A DNA stretch of 64,000 nucleotides, taken from assembly GCF_048544455.1 (NCBI RefSeq), contig NC_133538.1:453977311-454041310 (forward strand), given 5' to 3'. The stretch comes from Silene latifolia (Eukaryota > Streptophyta > Magnoliopsida > Caryophyllales > Caryophyllaceae). This document shows positions 42,101 through 53,815 of the stretch, piece after piece (position 1 is the stretch's first letter; each line of letters opens with the position of its first letter). A model generated the notes under the pieces. That model made no database searches. It saw only the letters and a program-made list of their open reading frames with translations, and had not been told where the DNA came from. Both the position numbers and the translations under genes were made by a program.

Positions 42101-43584
42101 TGACACGTCTGTCACGTACCTGTCAAAAATAAAACCTAACGGTCTCAACTAAAAATGTAGTAGAGGCAGTCGAGTATCGAATCCTCAGGGAGGTAATGCA
42201 ACTACAGCTACCTATTTCTAATCCTATGGTAACAATTGGGTTGATTGAATTTTTGATTCTAAACTACGGAGTTGAAGGGAAAGAGAAATAAAGCAGAGAG
42301 CAGTAAAGCAGGAAGTGAATTTAAACTATCAATAAGAGGGGGACATGTCGGGAATTCGGTTCACTACGGTAGTTCAACAACTTAGCAAAGAAATGACTCG
42401 GACGAACTAATGCGAGACGGATATTAGAAGGTCCTTTCGGTCCACTTCCCACCCTAAAATACCACTAACTTAACTTTCGTCCTCATTAGGGTAGTCCACT
42501 GTTTATAGCAGGCCTATTTAGTCCAATCTTTCGATCCAGGATTAATTGTAGCCAGATTAATGGGTGACATAGAAGCGTGCACTCAACTAGGTCGAGAATT
42601 ACAGTTATATTGCTATAGTGACAGGGTCTCTTAGTCAATTCGTCTAATTCATTCACTACGTCGTCATTATTCTACCGCAGATCCCCTAATCCCAACATGA
42701 AGGGAGATTAGCTACTCATGTTGATTGTTAAACTAACAGCATATAAATTTCCAGCAGAAGACATAATGAAATAATAATAAAACGCAATAACGGAAATTAG
42801 GGCAAGAAAGAACGATAACATAAAACAGGATTTAAAGGCAACAAGAAGGTTAATTATTATTAAGGGAAGAGAGGAGATTACAATCTAAGCGATTCCGGCG
42901 TAAAGAACGACCGAGTCCGAGTGAAATAATCCCAAACTAAAAGCAACAGTTGAAGGAGAAAAGTAACGTATGAAAGTAGTAGCTTTCTAAAGTAAACTTA
43001 GATAATGAAAGAGATACCTAATAACCTAGTTAAACGTAGGTTAAATAGGAAACAAACAATGTTTAGCGAAAATTAAACACACGGACTGAATCAAAGCCCA
43101 CGCCCGTGAAAACCTCTCGATCGAGTGGATTAAACCACTCGATCGACCATCATCTCAGCAGAAGTCCCTCGATCGACCAGCAGGTTACTCGATCGAGGAC
43201 TTGGTCATGTTCAGCTAACTCGATCGAGGAAGGAACCTCTCGATCGACCAACAGGGGGGCTAGAAACCACTCGATCGACCAGCAAACAACACGATCGAGT
43301 ACTTGTATCTTCAATTCAGCTCACGTCCTCACCCAAGTGCCTCGTAATGCGTGCCACGACGCTTCCAAGTGCAGTACTCTACTGCGGACAATCCCGTCTC
43401 CTCTAAATGCATGCAAAAAGGGCAAAAAGGAACATGGTTCCACTACTTTCGCGATCATTCCTACAAAAAGGACAAAATACACCAAAGTAGCCAATTCAGG
43501 GCAAAATACCATAACAATAGTATAGAAATGCATAGAAATACGTGCTGAAATAGGCTAAAAAGACTATACATTAGGCACGTATCA
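42101..43584 (-). repeat. Element C 3' LTR
   Basis: 1484 bp, nearly identical to the 5' LTR. In element sense it begins TGATACGTGCC at 43584 and ends TGTCA at 42101. TCGATCGA starts at 43117, 43139, 43169, 43189, 43220, 43240 and 43271. A tract of CAG-type differences from the partner LTR is noted in the findings. Confidence 0.94.
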
Positions 43585-43603
43585 AATCTCCCCAAACCAA
43601 ACC
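43585..43603 (-). promoter_or_regulatory. Polypurine tract of C
   Basis: In element sense GGTTTGGTTTGGGGAGATT directly before the 3' LTR. The tract primes plus-strand DNA synthesis in LTR retrotransposons. Confidence 0.85.
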
Positions 43604-43623
43604 TTTACTCGCCCTCGAGTAAA
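43604..43623 (-). other. Hairpin abutting the polypurine tract of C
   Basis: In element sense TTTACTCG-AGGG-CGAGTAAA, an 8-bp perfect stem. It is positioned like the A (63032-63051) and B (57926-57945) hairpins. Confidence 0.88.
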
Positions 43624-44796
43624 CTCAAAACTAAACTAATGGAACGGAAATGATAACTCAGAGCTAGCTTAACTTGTCTACTTGAACCGATTTAATGCAA
43701 CAGAAATCAACAATTAAAGTCAGGCGATCAATACGCAAACGAATTATAAGCTGTTCAGAAATAAAGCTGACCTATCGACCTTGCAAGACCAACAAAACTG
43801 GACTCTCACGTGGTCACTCTTCTCTCATGAAGCAAAGGGCAAATGTAATATGTAAAAGAGGGAAGAAAAGACAGTCACTCACCTAACTGCGACCTACATA
43901 GCATGCATGCAACAAAAATGAAAGACAATTCAAGTACTAATGCACACACTCCAACCAATAATGTCCGTCACAGCCGAGGATTTGCAAATAATATGGGAAT
44001 AGTGAGGTTCAGGTGAGAAAAGGCAAAACAAGTTATGGAAATGTGGAGGTAAAAGCGTCAAGCTAGTTCCTAACAGGACCATAATAAACCATCCGGATCT
44101 CAAACTGACTGAAAAACTAAGTACTAGTGCCCTTCACTTGGCACAAAACTCACTAGACTCAAAGCACAATCTCCTCAAAAAATATAGAATAAGAGTGGAG
44201 GAGTCAGACGGTCACAAAGTTCCCTTTTTTAAACACATCGTCTGAAACAACTAACTGAAACAACCAACCCTCTTGTCGATTGTACATCTTCGAACATCTT
44301 CTCAACTCTGACAAGAGGGGACAACTTTTTACACAATCTCTATTTCTTTCTTTTGCTTATCAGCTCTTTTTCTGTTTTTTTCATATTTTTCATTTTTTTT
44401 TTCTTTTTTTTTTCTTTCACGTTTCCTTCCTTTTTTCAATACTTCCTTTTTTTTTTTTTTTTTTTCTTTCTTCCTCCTTCCTCAACACAAACACCAACTC
44501 CAAACAGGAATTACGGACCAAACTGCAATGGAAAACATACCACAAAAGGACAGACTAACTAGCTTGACTAGGCAGGCTTGTTTGGAATGTAGCTAATGGG
44601 TCATAAAGGCAAGTTTTGGTCAATGTGGAGCTAAATGGGTGAAAGATGTAAAGAAAGGGGAATTTGCAAGACCCTCCCTGCATGTGACACCAACCACAAA
44701 CCCGAATATGTGCATTTGACGAGAAATTGAATGTCATAAATATGCGAATGAGACAAACATGCTATGCAAGGAGTACTACTCTCAAAATTCCTAATG

Positions 44797-44820
44797 AACT
44801 GGTCATGAATGTCACCAGTT
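44797..44820 (-). other. Conserved AACTGGT/ACCAGTT hairpin in C
   Basis: A 7-bp stem with a 10-nt loop (GACATTCATG in element sense), nearly unchanged in A (61974-61997) and B (56768-56791). Confidence 0.75.
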
Positions 44821-45182
44821 ATGGCTTTAAAACTCAGAATTTTTAAGTAGTTTGCCAGTTTATAGGTCAAGTCTAGACAGTCAGCTATTATTTGAACAGA
44901 AATTCGTAGACTATGCGTATGACAAAGCTAAAAACCATCAATAAAAGTGCAAGGCTCAAGTAATTTGACAAGTTATAGTGCATTGTCATCATGGGAATCT
45001 ACCGTTCCGACTCAACCTAAATGCAAAAATAAACGTGAAATTTTTTTTTTTAAATTTTGATATTTTCTATTTTTTTTTTTTTTTTTTTTTGGATTTTTAT
45101 GAAAATAAACAACAAATGCAAACTGAAAAATTTAAACGTGAATGCAAAACAAATGCAGATGCAGACTCAAAAGGATGCAATA

Positions 45183-45220
45183 CCCTCCCCAAACCAAAAC
45201 GGACAACGCCCTCGTTGTCC
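45183..45220 (-). other. AGGG hairpin plus internal polypurine-like tract in C
   Basis: In element sense GGACAACG-AGGG-CGTTGTCC (45201-45220), followed by GTTTTGGTTTGGGGAGGG. It is the counterpart of 56354-56391 in B and 61622-61658 in A. Confidence 0.88.
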
Positions 45221-45322
45221 TCCAGCATACACCAGCAGAAAGATGGGGGATGGGAGTATACAACCAATAAAAGAAAAATAAAGGAGACGAAATAAAAAGA
45301 GTAAGAGAACATACAAAAGCGA

Positions 45323-45355
45323 ACTTCCCCAAACCAGCCAGAAAACTGGGGAAGT
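45323..45355 (-). other. GGGGAAGT hairpin in C
   Basis: ACTTCCCC and GGGGAAGT pair over 8 bp with a 17-nt loop that contains a GGTTT stretch in element sense. A second version, GTCTCCCC/GGGGAGAC, lies at 45421-45454 near the ORF-1 stop. Confidence 0.75.
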
Positions 45356-45420
45356 GAGTAGACCAGTAGCTACTCGTCATCGGCACCGCCGTCTCCTAGG
45401 TACTCCGACTCAACAAAACG

Positions 45421-45454
45421 GTCTCCCCAAACCAGCAACAAACAAGGGGGAGAC
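45421..45454 (-). other. GTCTCCCC/GGGGAGAC hairpin in C
   Basis: 8-bp perfect stem with an 18-nt loop, just downstream (element sense) of the ORF-1-like gene. It is a second copy of the structure at 45323-45355 with a different stem. Confidence 0.75.
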
Positions 45455-45461
45455 TCAGTCG

Positions 45462-47241
45462 TCATCTCCAGTGATCCTCCTCCGGACCGGGTGCGAACGG
45501 AGGGTCACTCTCCTCCTCTCTCGGCTCGTGCCGCTGCTCGCCCGTAACCGCACCTCTCGTGCTACCGCTGTCTCCTCCGGCTCCTCCTCCGAGTCGAAGG
45601 TAGTGGAGGGTACCCGTCCGCCGGTATCGGTAGAAGGAAGGATGCGGCCACCCCTCTGGAATCGGTCGCCGGGCTCGGATATGGAACTCGTAGAGCGGGA
45701 ATACAGCCAAAGCCATATCCCGTCTCATCTCAGTAATGTACCTGCACATATCCGAAAGCACGGCATCACGACGCCCTTGGTCCATGACCTCGGGCGCCTC
45801 TAAGACAGGAGGGCAGACAAAGTTGGCCGGAAAGGCCGGATCAAAAGGAGGTGGAGTGAGTGAGGGTGGAGGTGTGGGAGCCTGAGTGGGTGTAGGCTGA
45901 GGCGTGGGGGTCGGTCCAGCCTGGGAGCTAGAGGATGCTCCGGCCTCCCGCTTCCTCTTCCTAGAAGAAGAAGGAGGGGTAAGTGTAAGGTGGAAGGTGG
46001 GTGTAGGTGGCCTCGCTCCCTCAGCAGCAGTAGGGAGCGGTAAAAGTAGCGGAAGGGTAGAGCACGGCATGGTAACAGACGTGGAACCACAGATCTTCCA
46101 TGTCCTCGCGCTCCCCTTCGCCTTTGGGAACCAGGCGAAGTCAGTCATGGCTCCCAGGTCAAGGTAAGAAGCCTCCCTATCAGGTGGAGTAAGTGAAGGG
46201 TCAGTGGGGTAAAGGTGGCGGGCAATCCTAGTCACTAGCCCGCCACAGACAACAGCGGTCTTGACCCGAGTCCCAATTCCGTTCAATGCCGAGCTACCAG
46301 ATAGGCAATGTTTAGAATAAACGGTCCGGAGTCAATGTTGAGGTACCCCGCGAGAATCGCTAGCTCGGTGTTGGTCACGTTATTGGGCTCGGAGTCGCCC
46401 AAAGATGGTCTCTCCTATCGACGCAAGTAGTAACGGGCGCGGTAGGTGAACATGAGCTCCCTTCCGTGAGGGGAAGGGAGTGTGAGTAAGCGCAGCCCAA
46501 AGTGGCTGAAGGAGGTCTCGAGGTGGGTCGGTGGGACCGTCACTAACTAGTCCTAAAACCTGCCCAAACTTGGCCAAGGTCCAGTGATGTGACTCATTGC
46601 GGAGTCGAAAGTAAATGCAGGAACTGGAGTGGTCAGCATCATAAGAGTCGGTGTCAAAGGAATAGGAGCTAAAGAACTCGTACGTAAGGGTACGAATAGT
46701 AGCCTCCTGCATGGTAATCAGACCCGACATACCCGTCCCGTTCAACAAACTACAGACCTCCTCATAAATGCCTAAGGTCTCTAGGTCAGTCCGCGCAAGG
46801 AAACGGGTGGGGGAGAGGGGGCAACGAAGTAAAGCGGTTAACCGTTTCCGGTGAGCCTCTGAAGTGAAACGTACCGTGGGCATCCGCTGTAAAGGTGTGA
46901 GGTCGCCCTCTCCTGTAGCTGTAGCCCCTGATGGGCTGGAGGTGATGGCTAACTGGCTAGCCTGCTGGTGTGGCCTCGGTGGTGCCATGCCAGGCTGCGG
47001 GAGACGAGGGTGAATCGCGATCCAAAGAAGGAAAAGGGCCTGGTAGGAGTAGTGGATGGTGTAGCTCAATCGAGCTCCCGGCTGAGCTAGCCGCGGAGTA
47101 AACTGTCCCTGCAGCTGAGACAAGGAGAACTGGTGCTGCGGTGGTGACCAACGCGGAGCTAGTGGCAACAGCAGGGACCACTGACTCGCTCACGGATGAG
47201 CTGGAGGACGTACTAGTAGAAGGCACAGAACTCGCGTCCAT
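45462..47241 (-). pseudogene. Element C ORF-1-like gene
   Basis: The likely start is the Met of MDASSVPSTST at 47241, just after a possible CAG splice acceptor. After a Ser/Thr/Ala-rich start it has the Athila ORF-1-type core: LETLGIYEEVCSLLNGTGMS, LTYEFFSSYSF, HWTLAKFGQVLGL and ASIGETIFGRLR, then VVCGGLVTRIARHLYP, and a Pro-rich C-terminus. Frame changes occur between 47168 and 46957 and near 46400 and 46290. The function of this family is unknown; the post-protease location resembles the env-like third ORF of Athila. No membrane segment was recognised. Confidence 0.75.
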
Positions 47242-48644
47242 CCTGCAAGGTATCAAAGGGCATGATAAGAAAATATGCTGCTAACCGTGGTTAAAACAAC
47301 CCGCTAACCAACATGTGACAGCAATTATAAGGCCCTATCTGTGAAGAAATCCGACTTCCAGCAAGTAGAACTCAACAATTCCTCAAAAATTTCGAAGGGC
47401 AGCATGTGAGTGGTGGTGATATGATAAAATAATGACTGATAGAGGGGCTAACACGGCATGAAAATCACATATGGGAGCATGTAAGACTCCTATCAGTCGA
47501 AGATTTCTACTCACAGTACGAGATTTCCCAGTAATTCACATCGAGTAATGGCGATAGGGGACGGTAACAGCAGTTAACAACAGTGATAAGTGAGAAAGGA
47601 CTGAAGTTAAGCAAGCAAGGCAACAGAAAAACCGTCAGACAGTCGATAAATTTCGACTTACAGGAACCCTAATCGCGGAAATCGCGCAAAATTCGAATTC
47701 AACATGTAGAAACAGCGAGGAATTGCGAAAAGATCATCAACAAGCTAATTAAGGGCATATAAACACAGTTAAGTCGAAACAAAATCGACTAGTCATGGAT
47801 TTTCGAACCCTAATTCAAATCACCTTAATAAATTCGATTTAAGTGAAGAGAAAATGCAAAGAGTATGAAAGGAACACTTACTTGATGATGATTAACCTAC
47901 AATAAGCAATTAAACTTCAAATAACAAGCAACAAAGGCGGATTTTGATCGAAAAAACCGCAAACCCTAATTCCCTTTGAAAACCGTGAAAACGAACACAA
48001 AAGAGGGGAAAAACAAGGGGCTATTGAAGAATTAAGTGCGAGTGATAGAATGTAGGTGGTGGATTTGATGATTTTGGGCAAAAATTGGGGATTTGGGGGA
48101 AAATGGGAATCGCAATAAGGGAAGGGGTTAGACGGGATTAGGGATAAATGAAAAAAGAATTAGGAAAATAAGAGTTTTAAGATAGAAAAACTCCCGTGTC
48201 CTATTCATTTCACTCGATCGAGTGATTTTAAGTCACTCGATCGGGGACTTTGATGTCCCTACTGCTCGATCGAGTAAGAACCTTCTCGATCGACCTTCTC
48301 CTCTTTGGCCCTTCTCGATCGAGTAACCAGACAGCTCGATCGAACCAAATTCCACTCGATCGAGTACAAAAAGTACTCGATCGAGGACTTCTTCTTGTAG
48401 GCTCCTTGATTTTCGTCTTTACTTCCTCGAAATGCGTGACATTTCCCCAAACCTGCGTAAAACATATCCAAACACATCCCAAAATACCAAATACGCAGAA
48501 AACACAGTCTATAGTCTTAGTCTAAACTAAAGAATTGTCTAAACTAATTGTCCTAATTAAAAGCGTAATAAAGAGGTTTAAAAGAAATTCAAACAAATAT
48601 CTATTACAATTTGTTACACGGGGCATTTCCCCGTTTAATTCCCA
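47242..48644 (-). other. Element C spacer between protease and ORF-1
   Basis: About 1.4 kb with no RT or integrase similarity. It holds a TCGATCGA array (48214-48384), then a leader with a possible intron (donor GTAAGT near 47881, acceptor CAG near 47246 in element sense). Confidence 0.75.
48214..48384 (-). repeat. TCGATCGA array after protease of C
   Basis: TCGATCGA starts at 48214, 48266, 48286, 48315, 48336, 48356 and 48377; TCGATCGG at 48237. It occupies the place taken by the post-pol arrays of A and B. Confidence 0.93.
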
Positions 48645-50081
48645 TCAGCTTTCAGTAGCCCCTTGGTGGGCTTCTGACTGGAGGACGTCACTTGGCGATA
48701 CGGCCGTCCTCTTTGATTTCCAGGAACTTGAATCACCAGTTGCGACAGTAGGAGGAATGTAGTTCCGATCTATGTAGGTTCGAACTTTCTTCGTTCTCGC
48801 TCCTCTGTCATCTTCCTTGGCATCCTTGCTGCCACTTTGATTGATAAGGGCCACACCACTTCCTTTGACAGTCCCATCCTTGCTTTCATCTGTACCTGCA
48901 GTAAGGACAACAGACGAATTTGCCTCCTTCTTGCTCTCAGTGTGAGGCGGAGGGTTAGCGATAACAGCAATATTCTCCAAATTTTCATCTGGAGTGTCAA
49001 TAATAGGGTCAACAGAAGAGAGAGCATTGCAAGGGTGAGCTTGCATGGGAGCCCTCCGGAACTTGGACTGATGGAAAGTCAACTCCTCGTCCCCTACCTG
49101 AAAGGTCAAAGTCTTCCCCCCGACGTCTATTACTGCACGGGCAGTGGACAAAAATGGTCTCCCTAAAATGATAGGGGCGTGCACATCTTCGGGGATATCT
49201 AAGACGACAAAATCAACGGGAATAAAGAACTTCCCGATCTGAACAGGTACGTCTTCTGCTACACCTAGTGGCCGTGATAGACTACGGTCGGCCATCTGGA
49301 CAGTCATGTTGGTGCAACTCAGCTTTGTCACACCAAGTCTCTTAGCTAGAGACAAGGGTAAAACACTTACACTAGCGCCTAAATCGCATAGCGCATTATC
49401 AATCAATTGCATACCGATGTGACAAGGGATCGAAAAACTACCCGGGTCTGATTGCTTAGGAGGTAGCTTATTTTGAGATAGGGCTGACCCCACCTCAGTC
49501 AAAGCTACGGTCTCATTATCATTTATAGTCCTCTTACGTGCTAAAATTTCTTTCATAAATTTTAAATAAGAGGGTACCTTGGTCACAATTCAAAGTGAAC
49601 GGCACGGAAACTTCCAAACTCTTCAAAAGCTCAACAAATTTGCTAAACTGTTGATTAATCTTGGTATTCTCAGTAGTCGCCTCGGGAAGGAACGAATTGG
49701 AATCTCGAGTCCCTTGTTTCTCGCTTCCAAAGTGTCTTCCGGAGCAAGTTCAGTATCCTTCGGATGCTTCTTACCTCTCGAACGAGGCCTTTCTGGTAAT
49801 TTCTCGCTTAAACGAGCACTAGCAGGCTCTCGAATAAGCTTCCCGTCATCAATAACACTCGATCGAGAACTGTGCTCACTCGATCGAGCGGTTTCTTCAT
49901 CAGCGTCAGTCGATCGAGCAAACTTACCACTCGATCGACCAACCTCGTCTTCTGATTCACTCGATCGAGCAGGAACTCTACTCGATCGACCAGCTTCTTC
50001 ACCATTTACACTCGATTGAGCTCCAGATTTCAGTCGATCGAGTAACTCCTGTGTCGTGAGTCCTTTTCTCTTAACGAACAC
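48645..50081 (-). pseudogene. Element C linker and protease
   Basis: The minus-strand frame from 50081 encodes Arg-Ser-Ser repeats (GRSSG, ARSSE, ARSTD) from an embedded TCGATCGA array. After a frame change near 49590 it gives KVPSYLKFMKEILARKR, the protease with CDLGASVSVLPLSLAKR (near 49370), QMADRSLSRPLGVAEDVPV and PIILGRPFL. It ends at 48645, where the related A and B proteins continue into RT. The catalytic Asp is present. The stretch after the protease (Ser/Lys-rich) is unlike A or B. Confidence 0.88.
49859..50041 (-). repeat. TCGATCGA array in the C gag-protease linker
   Basis: TCGATCGA starts at 49859, 49880, 49910, 49931, 49961, 49982 and 50034, with TCGATTGA near 50010. Confidence 0.93.
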
Positions 50082-50115
50082 TGTTCATCATCGCCGATGC
50101 CTTCCTCGGTCCGAT

Positions 50116-51443
50116 TTACATACTTCCGGGTCCCTCATAAGAAAGACCGCTTCTCAACTCTATCAAATGTACCGTCTCATTTGGATTCTTCTCATTTTGA
50201 GTCGGTAAATGACCCGGCTTCCTCGAGGATTGATTCGCGGCGAGTTGGGCAACTTGAGTCTCAAGTGCCTTTATGGACGCGTCTCTCTGTTGGTCACTTG
50301 TGCTTCTTTGTTGATCACTCGCATGAAGCTGCTTTGTAATGGCTTGCATCATAGACTTTAACTCGCCCATTTCACTCACCCCACTTGAAGATGAACCGTG
50401 GTTAGGAGGGTTAAAAGACGGAGGCTTCGATAGCCTTGTTGAGTCTTATGGGGTGGAATATACGGTCTTCTTTGCCGATTCGGAGGAGCGGTGGGGTTGA
50501 GTACGTTATGGTTACTCCACCTCAAATTGGGGTGGATATTCGGCTCGTAATGAGTGTTGTTTTGCCTGTAATGTTGGAAGGCAACACATTGCTCATAAGG
50601 ACTAGGATAATAATCGAAACATGTCCATCTACCCCACACCTTGTACGGGCATTTAAAGGGACCGTCTGTCATAGCATTAACCTGGTACATCCCTCCCTTG
50701 AGAGCTCCCCCTAATTCATACTTGTCAAACCTCGCGGTAAGGGCTTCTAATGCGGCCACTGAAGAGGATTCAACGGCTCTCCTTTGGTTTCCTCTTGAAT
50801 TCCCATATTCAGCCCTATGAGTGGCTAAATCATCTATGATTTTCCATCCCTTGGTCGCTCCCAAGTTGTCGACAAATCGACCATTGGGCACAGATCTAAG
50901 ATAGCCCTCGATCATCATATAAACCATTGTAAAAATGGTTGCACAGCTCCATTTTTCAAACCGTGATGTGGTATGGTCCGCACTAGTTTCTTAAAACGAA
51001 GCCATGCCTCGTGGAAGTTCTCGTCAGGCCCTTGTTTGAAACTTGTTATCTGAGCTCTAATGGCGATGGTTCTCGAAGCAGAGAAGTACTTCTTATAAAA
51101 CGCCAATGCTAGCGAATTCCAATCTGTTATGCCGTGAGCAGCTCGGTCCAAATCCCTATACCACTCCCTTGCAGCATCGCGGAGTGAGAAGATGAACATA
51201 GTTTCTTTGATTTGATCAGCTGTCACACCGGTGGGAGGAGGTATGGAGCGGCGATAATCAATGAAAGTCTCCATATCTTTGTTGCGTCTTGATTGCGCTC
51301 CCCCCGAACTGATTTTTCTCGACCATATTGATGTATGCAGGCTTGGGCTCGAACTTCCTAGCATCTCCCGGCAGTTCGAACCCCTTATAGAGGTTGTCAG
51401 CCGTGGGCTCGGAGTGACTAGCAATGGTTGCTTCCTCAGCCAT
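50116..51443 (-). pseudogene. Element C gag, frameshifted
   Basis: Starts MAEEATIASHSEPTADNLYK at 51443. Shifts near 51290 and 50930 divide it into frames that give ETMFIFSLRDAAREWYRDLD, LALAFYKKYFSASRTIAIRA, RFKKLVRTIPHHGL and GRFVDNLGATKGWKIIDDLA, all recognisable in B's capsid. A coiled-coil segment (LKSMMQAITKQLHASDQQRS) and LIELRSGLSYEGP end the protein. Cysteines after GPFKCPYKVWGRWTC do not make a clear CCHC knuckle. Confidence 0.85.
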
Positions 51444-51690
51444 TTCGGGAAATTCTGGAAAAGTAATAGATTCAACTGATGAATTGGAAACTGGAGAAGA
51501 CGGTGGATTGTCTTCGAAAAGCTCGTTCTCGTAAAAGCTACCACGAGAACGGGCTCTTCCTCCGCTGTTGTTCTTGAAATAGTCTCCTTTTTACGTGCAG
51601 AGATCTCTCAATCTCGGGATCAAAAGGTAGTAGTGGCCCACCTTGCGACTGCGCATAAGAAGGAACTACGGACAAGATATAAGAATAGTC

Positions 51691-51709
51691 TAAGGAACGA
51701 TGTTCCTTA
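51691..51709 (-). other. Leader hairpin of C
   Basis: TAAGGAAC and GTTCCTTA pair over 8 bp around a 3-nt loop, about 50 bp beyond the primer site in element sense. The closing pair is T-A here and C-G in B. Confidence 0.7.
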
Positions 51710-51759
51710 AACTAAAAGAAGAATTAAAAATAAAACAGCTAGTAAATTGAACAATTGCC

Positions 51760-51777
51760 TCCCCAAGAACGGCGCCA
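51760..51777 (-). promoter_or_regulatory. Primer-binding site of C, altered
   Basis: In element sense TGGCGCCGTTCTTGGGGA, 5 bp after the LTR. The first ten bases match the tRNA-Asp complement used by A and B; three middle bases differ. Confidence 0.8.
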
Positions 51778-51782
51778 AAATT

Positions 51783-53267
51783 TGACACGTCCGTCGCGAA
51801 TCAAAAAATAAAACCTAACGGTCTCAACTAAAAATGTAGTAGAGGCGGTCGAGTATCGAATCCTCGGGAGGTAATGCAACTACAAACTACCTATTTCTAA
51901 TCCTATGGTAACAATTAGGTTGATTGAATTTTTGATTCTAAACTACGGAGTTGAAGGGAAAGAGAAATAAAGCAGAGAGCAGTAAAGCAGGAAGTGAATT
52001 TAAACTATCAATAAGAGGGGGACATGTCGGGAATTCGGTTCACTATGGTAGTTCAACAACTTAGCAAAGAAATGACTCGAGACGAACTAATGCGAGACGG
52101 ATATTAGAAGGTCCTTTCGGTCCACTTCCCACCCTAAAATACCACTAACTTAACTTTCGTCCTCATTAGGGTAGTCCACTGTTTATAGCAGGCCTATTTA
52201 GTCCAATCTTTCGATCCAGGATTAATTGTAGCCAGATTAATGGGTGACATAGAAGCGTGCACTCAACTAGGTCGAGAATTACAGTTATATTGCTATAGTG
52301 ACAGGGTCTCTTAGTCAATTCGTCTAATTCATTCACTACGTCGTCATTATTCTACCGCAGATCCCCTAATCCCAACATGAAGGGAGATTAGCTACTCATG
52401 TTGATTGTTAAACTAACAAAGATATAAATTTCCAAAGAAAGACATAATGAAATAATAATAAAACGCAATAACGGAAATTAGGGCAAGAAAGAACGATAAC
52501 ATAAAACAGGAATTAAAGGCAACAAGAAGGTTAATTATTATTAAGGGAAGAGAGGAGATTACAATCTAAGCGATTCCGGCGTAAAGAACGACCAAGTCCG
52601 AGTGAAATAATCCCAAACTAAAAGCAACAGTTGAAGGAGAAAAGTAACGTATGAAAGTAGTAGTAGCTTTCTAAAGTAAACTTAGATAATGAAAGAGATA
52701 CCTAATAACCTAGTTAAACGTAGGTTAAATAGGAAACAAACAATGTTTAGCGAAAATTAAACACACGGACTGAATCAAAGCCCACGCCCATGAAAACCTC
52801 TCGATCGAGTGGATTAAACCACTCGATCGACCATCATCTCAGCAGAAGTCCCTCGATCGACCAGCAGGTTACTCGATCGAGGACTTGGTCATGTTCAGCT
52901 AACTCGATCGAGGAAGGAACCTCTCGATCGACCAACGAGGGGCTAGAAACCACTCGATCGACCAAAAACAACACGATCGAGTACTTGTATCTTCAATTCA
53001 GCTCACGTCCTCACCCAAGTGCCTCGTAATGCGTGCCACGACGCTTCCAAGTGCAGTACTCTACTCTGGGACAATCCCGTCTCCTCTAAATGCATGCAAA
53101 AAGGGCAAAAAGGAACATGGTTCCACTACTTTCGCGATCATTCCTACAAAAAGGACAAAATACACCAAAGTAGCCAATTCGGGGCAAAATACCATAACAA
53201 TAGTATAGAAATGCATAGAAATACGTGCTGAAATAGGCTAAAAAGACTATACATTAGGCACGTATCA
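51783..53267 (-). repeat. Element C 5' LTR
   Basis: 1485 bp. In element sense it begins TGATACGTGCC at 53267 and ends TGTCA at 51783. Its TCGATCGA cluster lies at about 52800-52985. Confidence 0.94.
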
Positions 53268-53272
53268 GACGC

Positions 53273-53763
53273 CAATCGGGATGTCACCATACCGATTGAT
53301 TTATGGTAAGACATGTCATTTACCTGTTGAGTTAGAGCGTAAGTCTTGGTGGGCTATTTGTGATTTGAATTTGGATCCTAACCTCTCTCGTGAGAAACGC
53401 ATGACATAGCTGAATGAGCTAGAGGAATTTTGGCTGCTGGCCTATGACAATGCAAGGATCTACAAGGAGAAAACAAAGCGCTGGCACGACAAGAGAATCA
53501 TTAAGCGCGAGTTCCATATTGGCGATAAGGTACTTCTTTTTAACGCTCGTATCCGTTTATTTCCTGGTAAGCTGAAATCCAGGTGGACTGGCCCTTACAC
53601 GGTCACAACAGTCACAAAGTTCGGATCAGTTGAATTGGAGACCTCTGCTGGAGAAAGGTTCAAGGTTAATGGCCAATATGTGAAGCATTATCATGGATCA
53701 GATGCATATGTTGGGAAAGTCGAGGTATTGTACTTCGACCCGTTATCGGATGATGCAGAGTGA
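53273..53763 (+). pseudogene. Element B integrase C-terminus, resumed after element C
   Basis: Continues the codon cut at 42100. It encodes SPYRLIYGKTCHLPVELE and WAICDLNLDPN, then after TAG at 53407-53409 [40 protein letters not shown] and KLKSRWTGPYTV (GPY motif), ending with TGA at 53761-53763. The TAG occupies a position where A has CAG, a C-to-T type change. Confidence 0.92.
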
Positions 53764-53768
53764 GGTAA

Positions 53769-53815
53769 AAAGGTCGTGCGGGACCTCTTAAACCAGCGCT
53801 AACTGGGAGGCAACC
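53769..53815 (+). other. Conserved post-pol element of B
   Basis: Just after the pol stop, 32 nt (53769-53800) are identical to A (61096-61127). They hold a small AGGTC-GTGCGG-GACCT hairpin; CTGGG-AGGCAA-CCCAG follows at about 53803-53818. Confidence 0.8.

Larger units (their letters stand above)
43624..45461 (-). other. Element C 3' untranslated region
   Basis: Between the ORF-1-like gene and the pre-PPT hairpin. Holds hairpins at 44797-44820, 45201-45220, 45323-45355 and 45421-45454, plus poly-T tracts (44390-44470, 45060-45090) and no believable gene. Confidence 0.8.
42101..53267 (-). mobile_element. Element C: non-autonomous Athila-type retrotransposon nested in B
   Basis: About 11.2 kb on the minus strand, flanked by GACGC at 42096-42100 and 53268-53272. 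Order in its own sense: 5' LTR (51783-53267), primer site, gag, protease, ORF-1-like gene, hairpins, polypurine tract, 3' LTR (42101-43584). No RT, RNase H or integrase is seen between protease (48645) and ORF-1 (47241). B's integrase resumes in frame at 53273. It probably depended on proteins from relatives. Confidence 0.93.

Noticed and set aside
44280-44562. Phe-rich membrane-like frame
   Set aside because: It comes from poly-T tracts in the 3' region of element C, which is on the opposite strand.
47940-47980. Telobox-like AAACCCTAA in the C leader
   Set aside because: A single copy; such motifs are common in plant leaders and give no support for a telomeric or special role.
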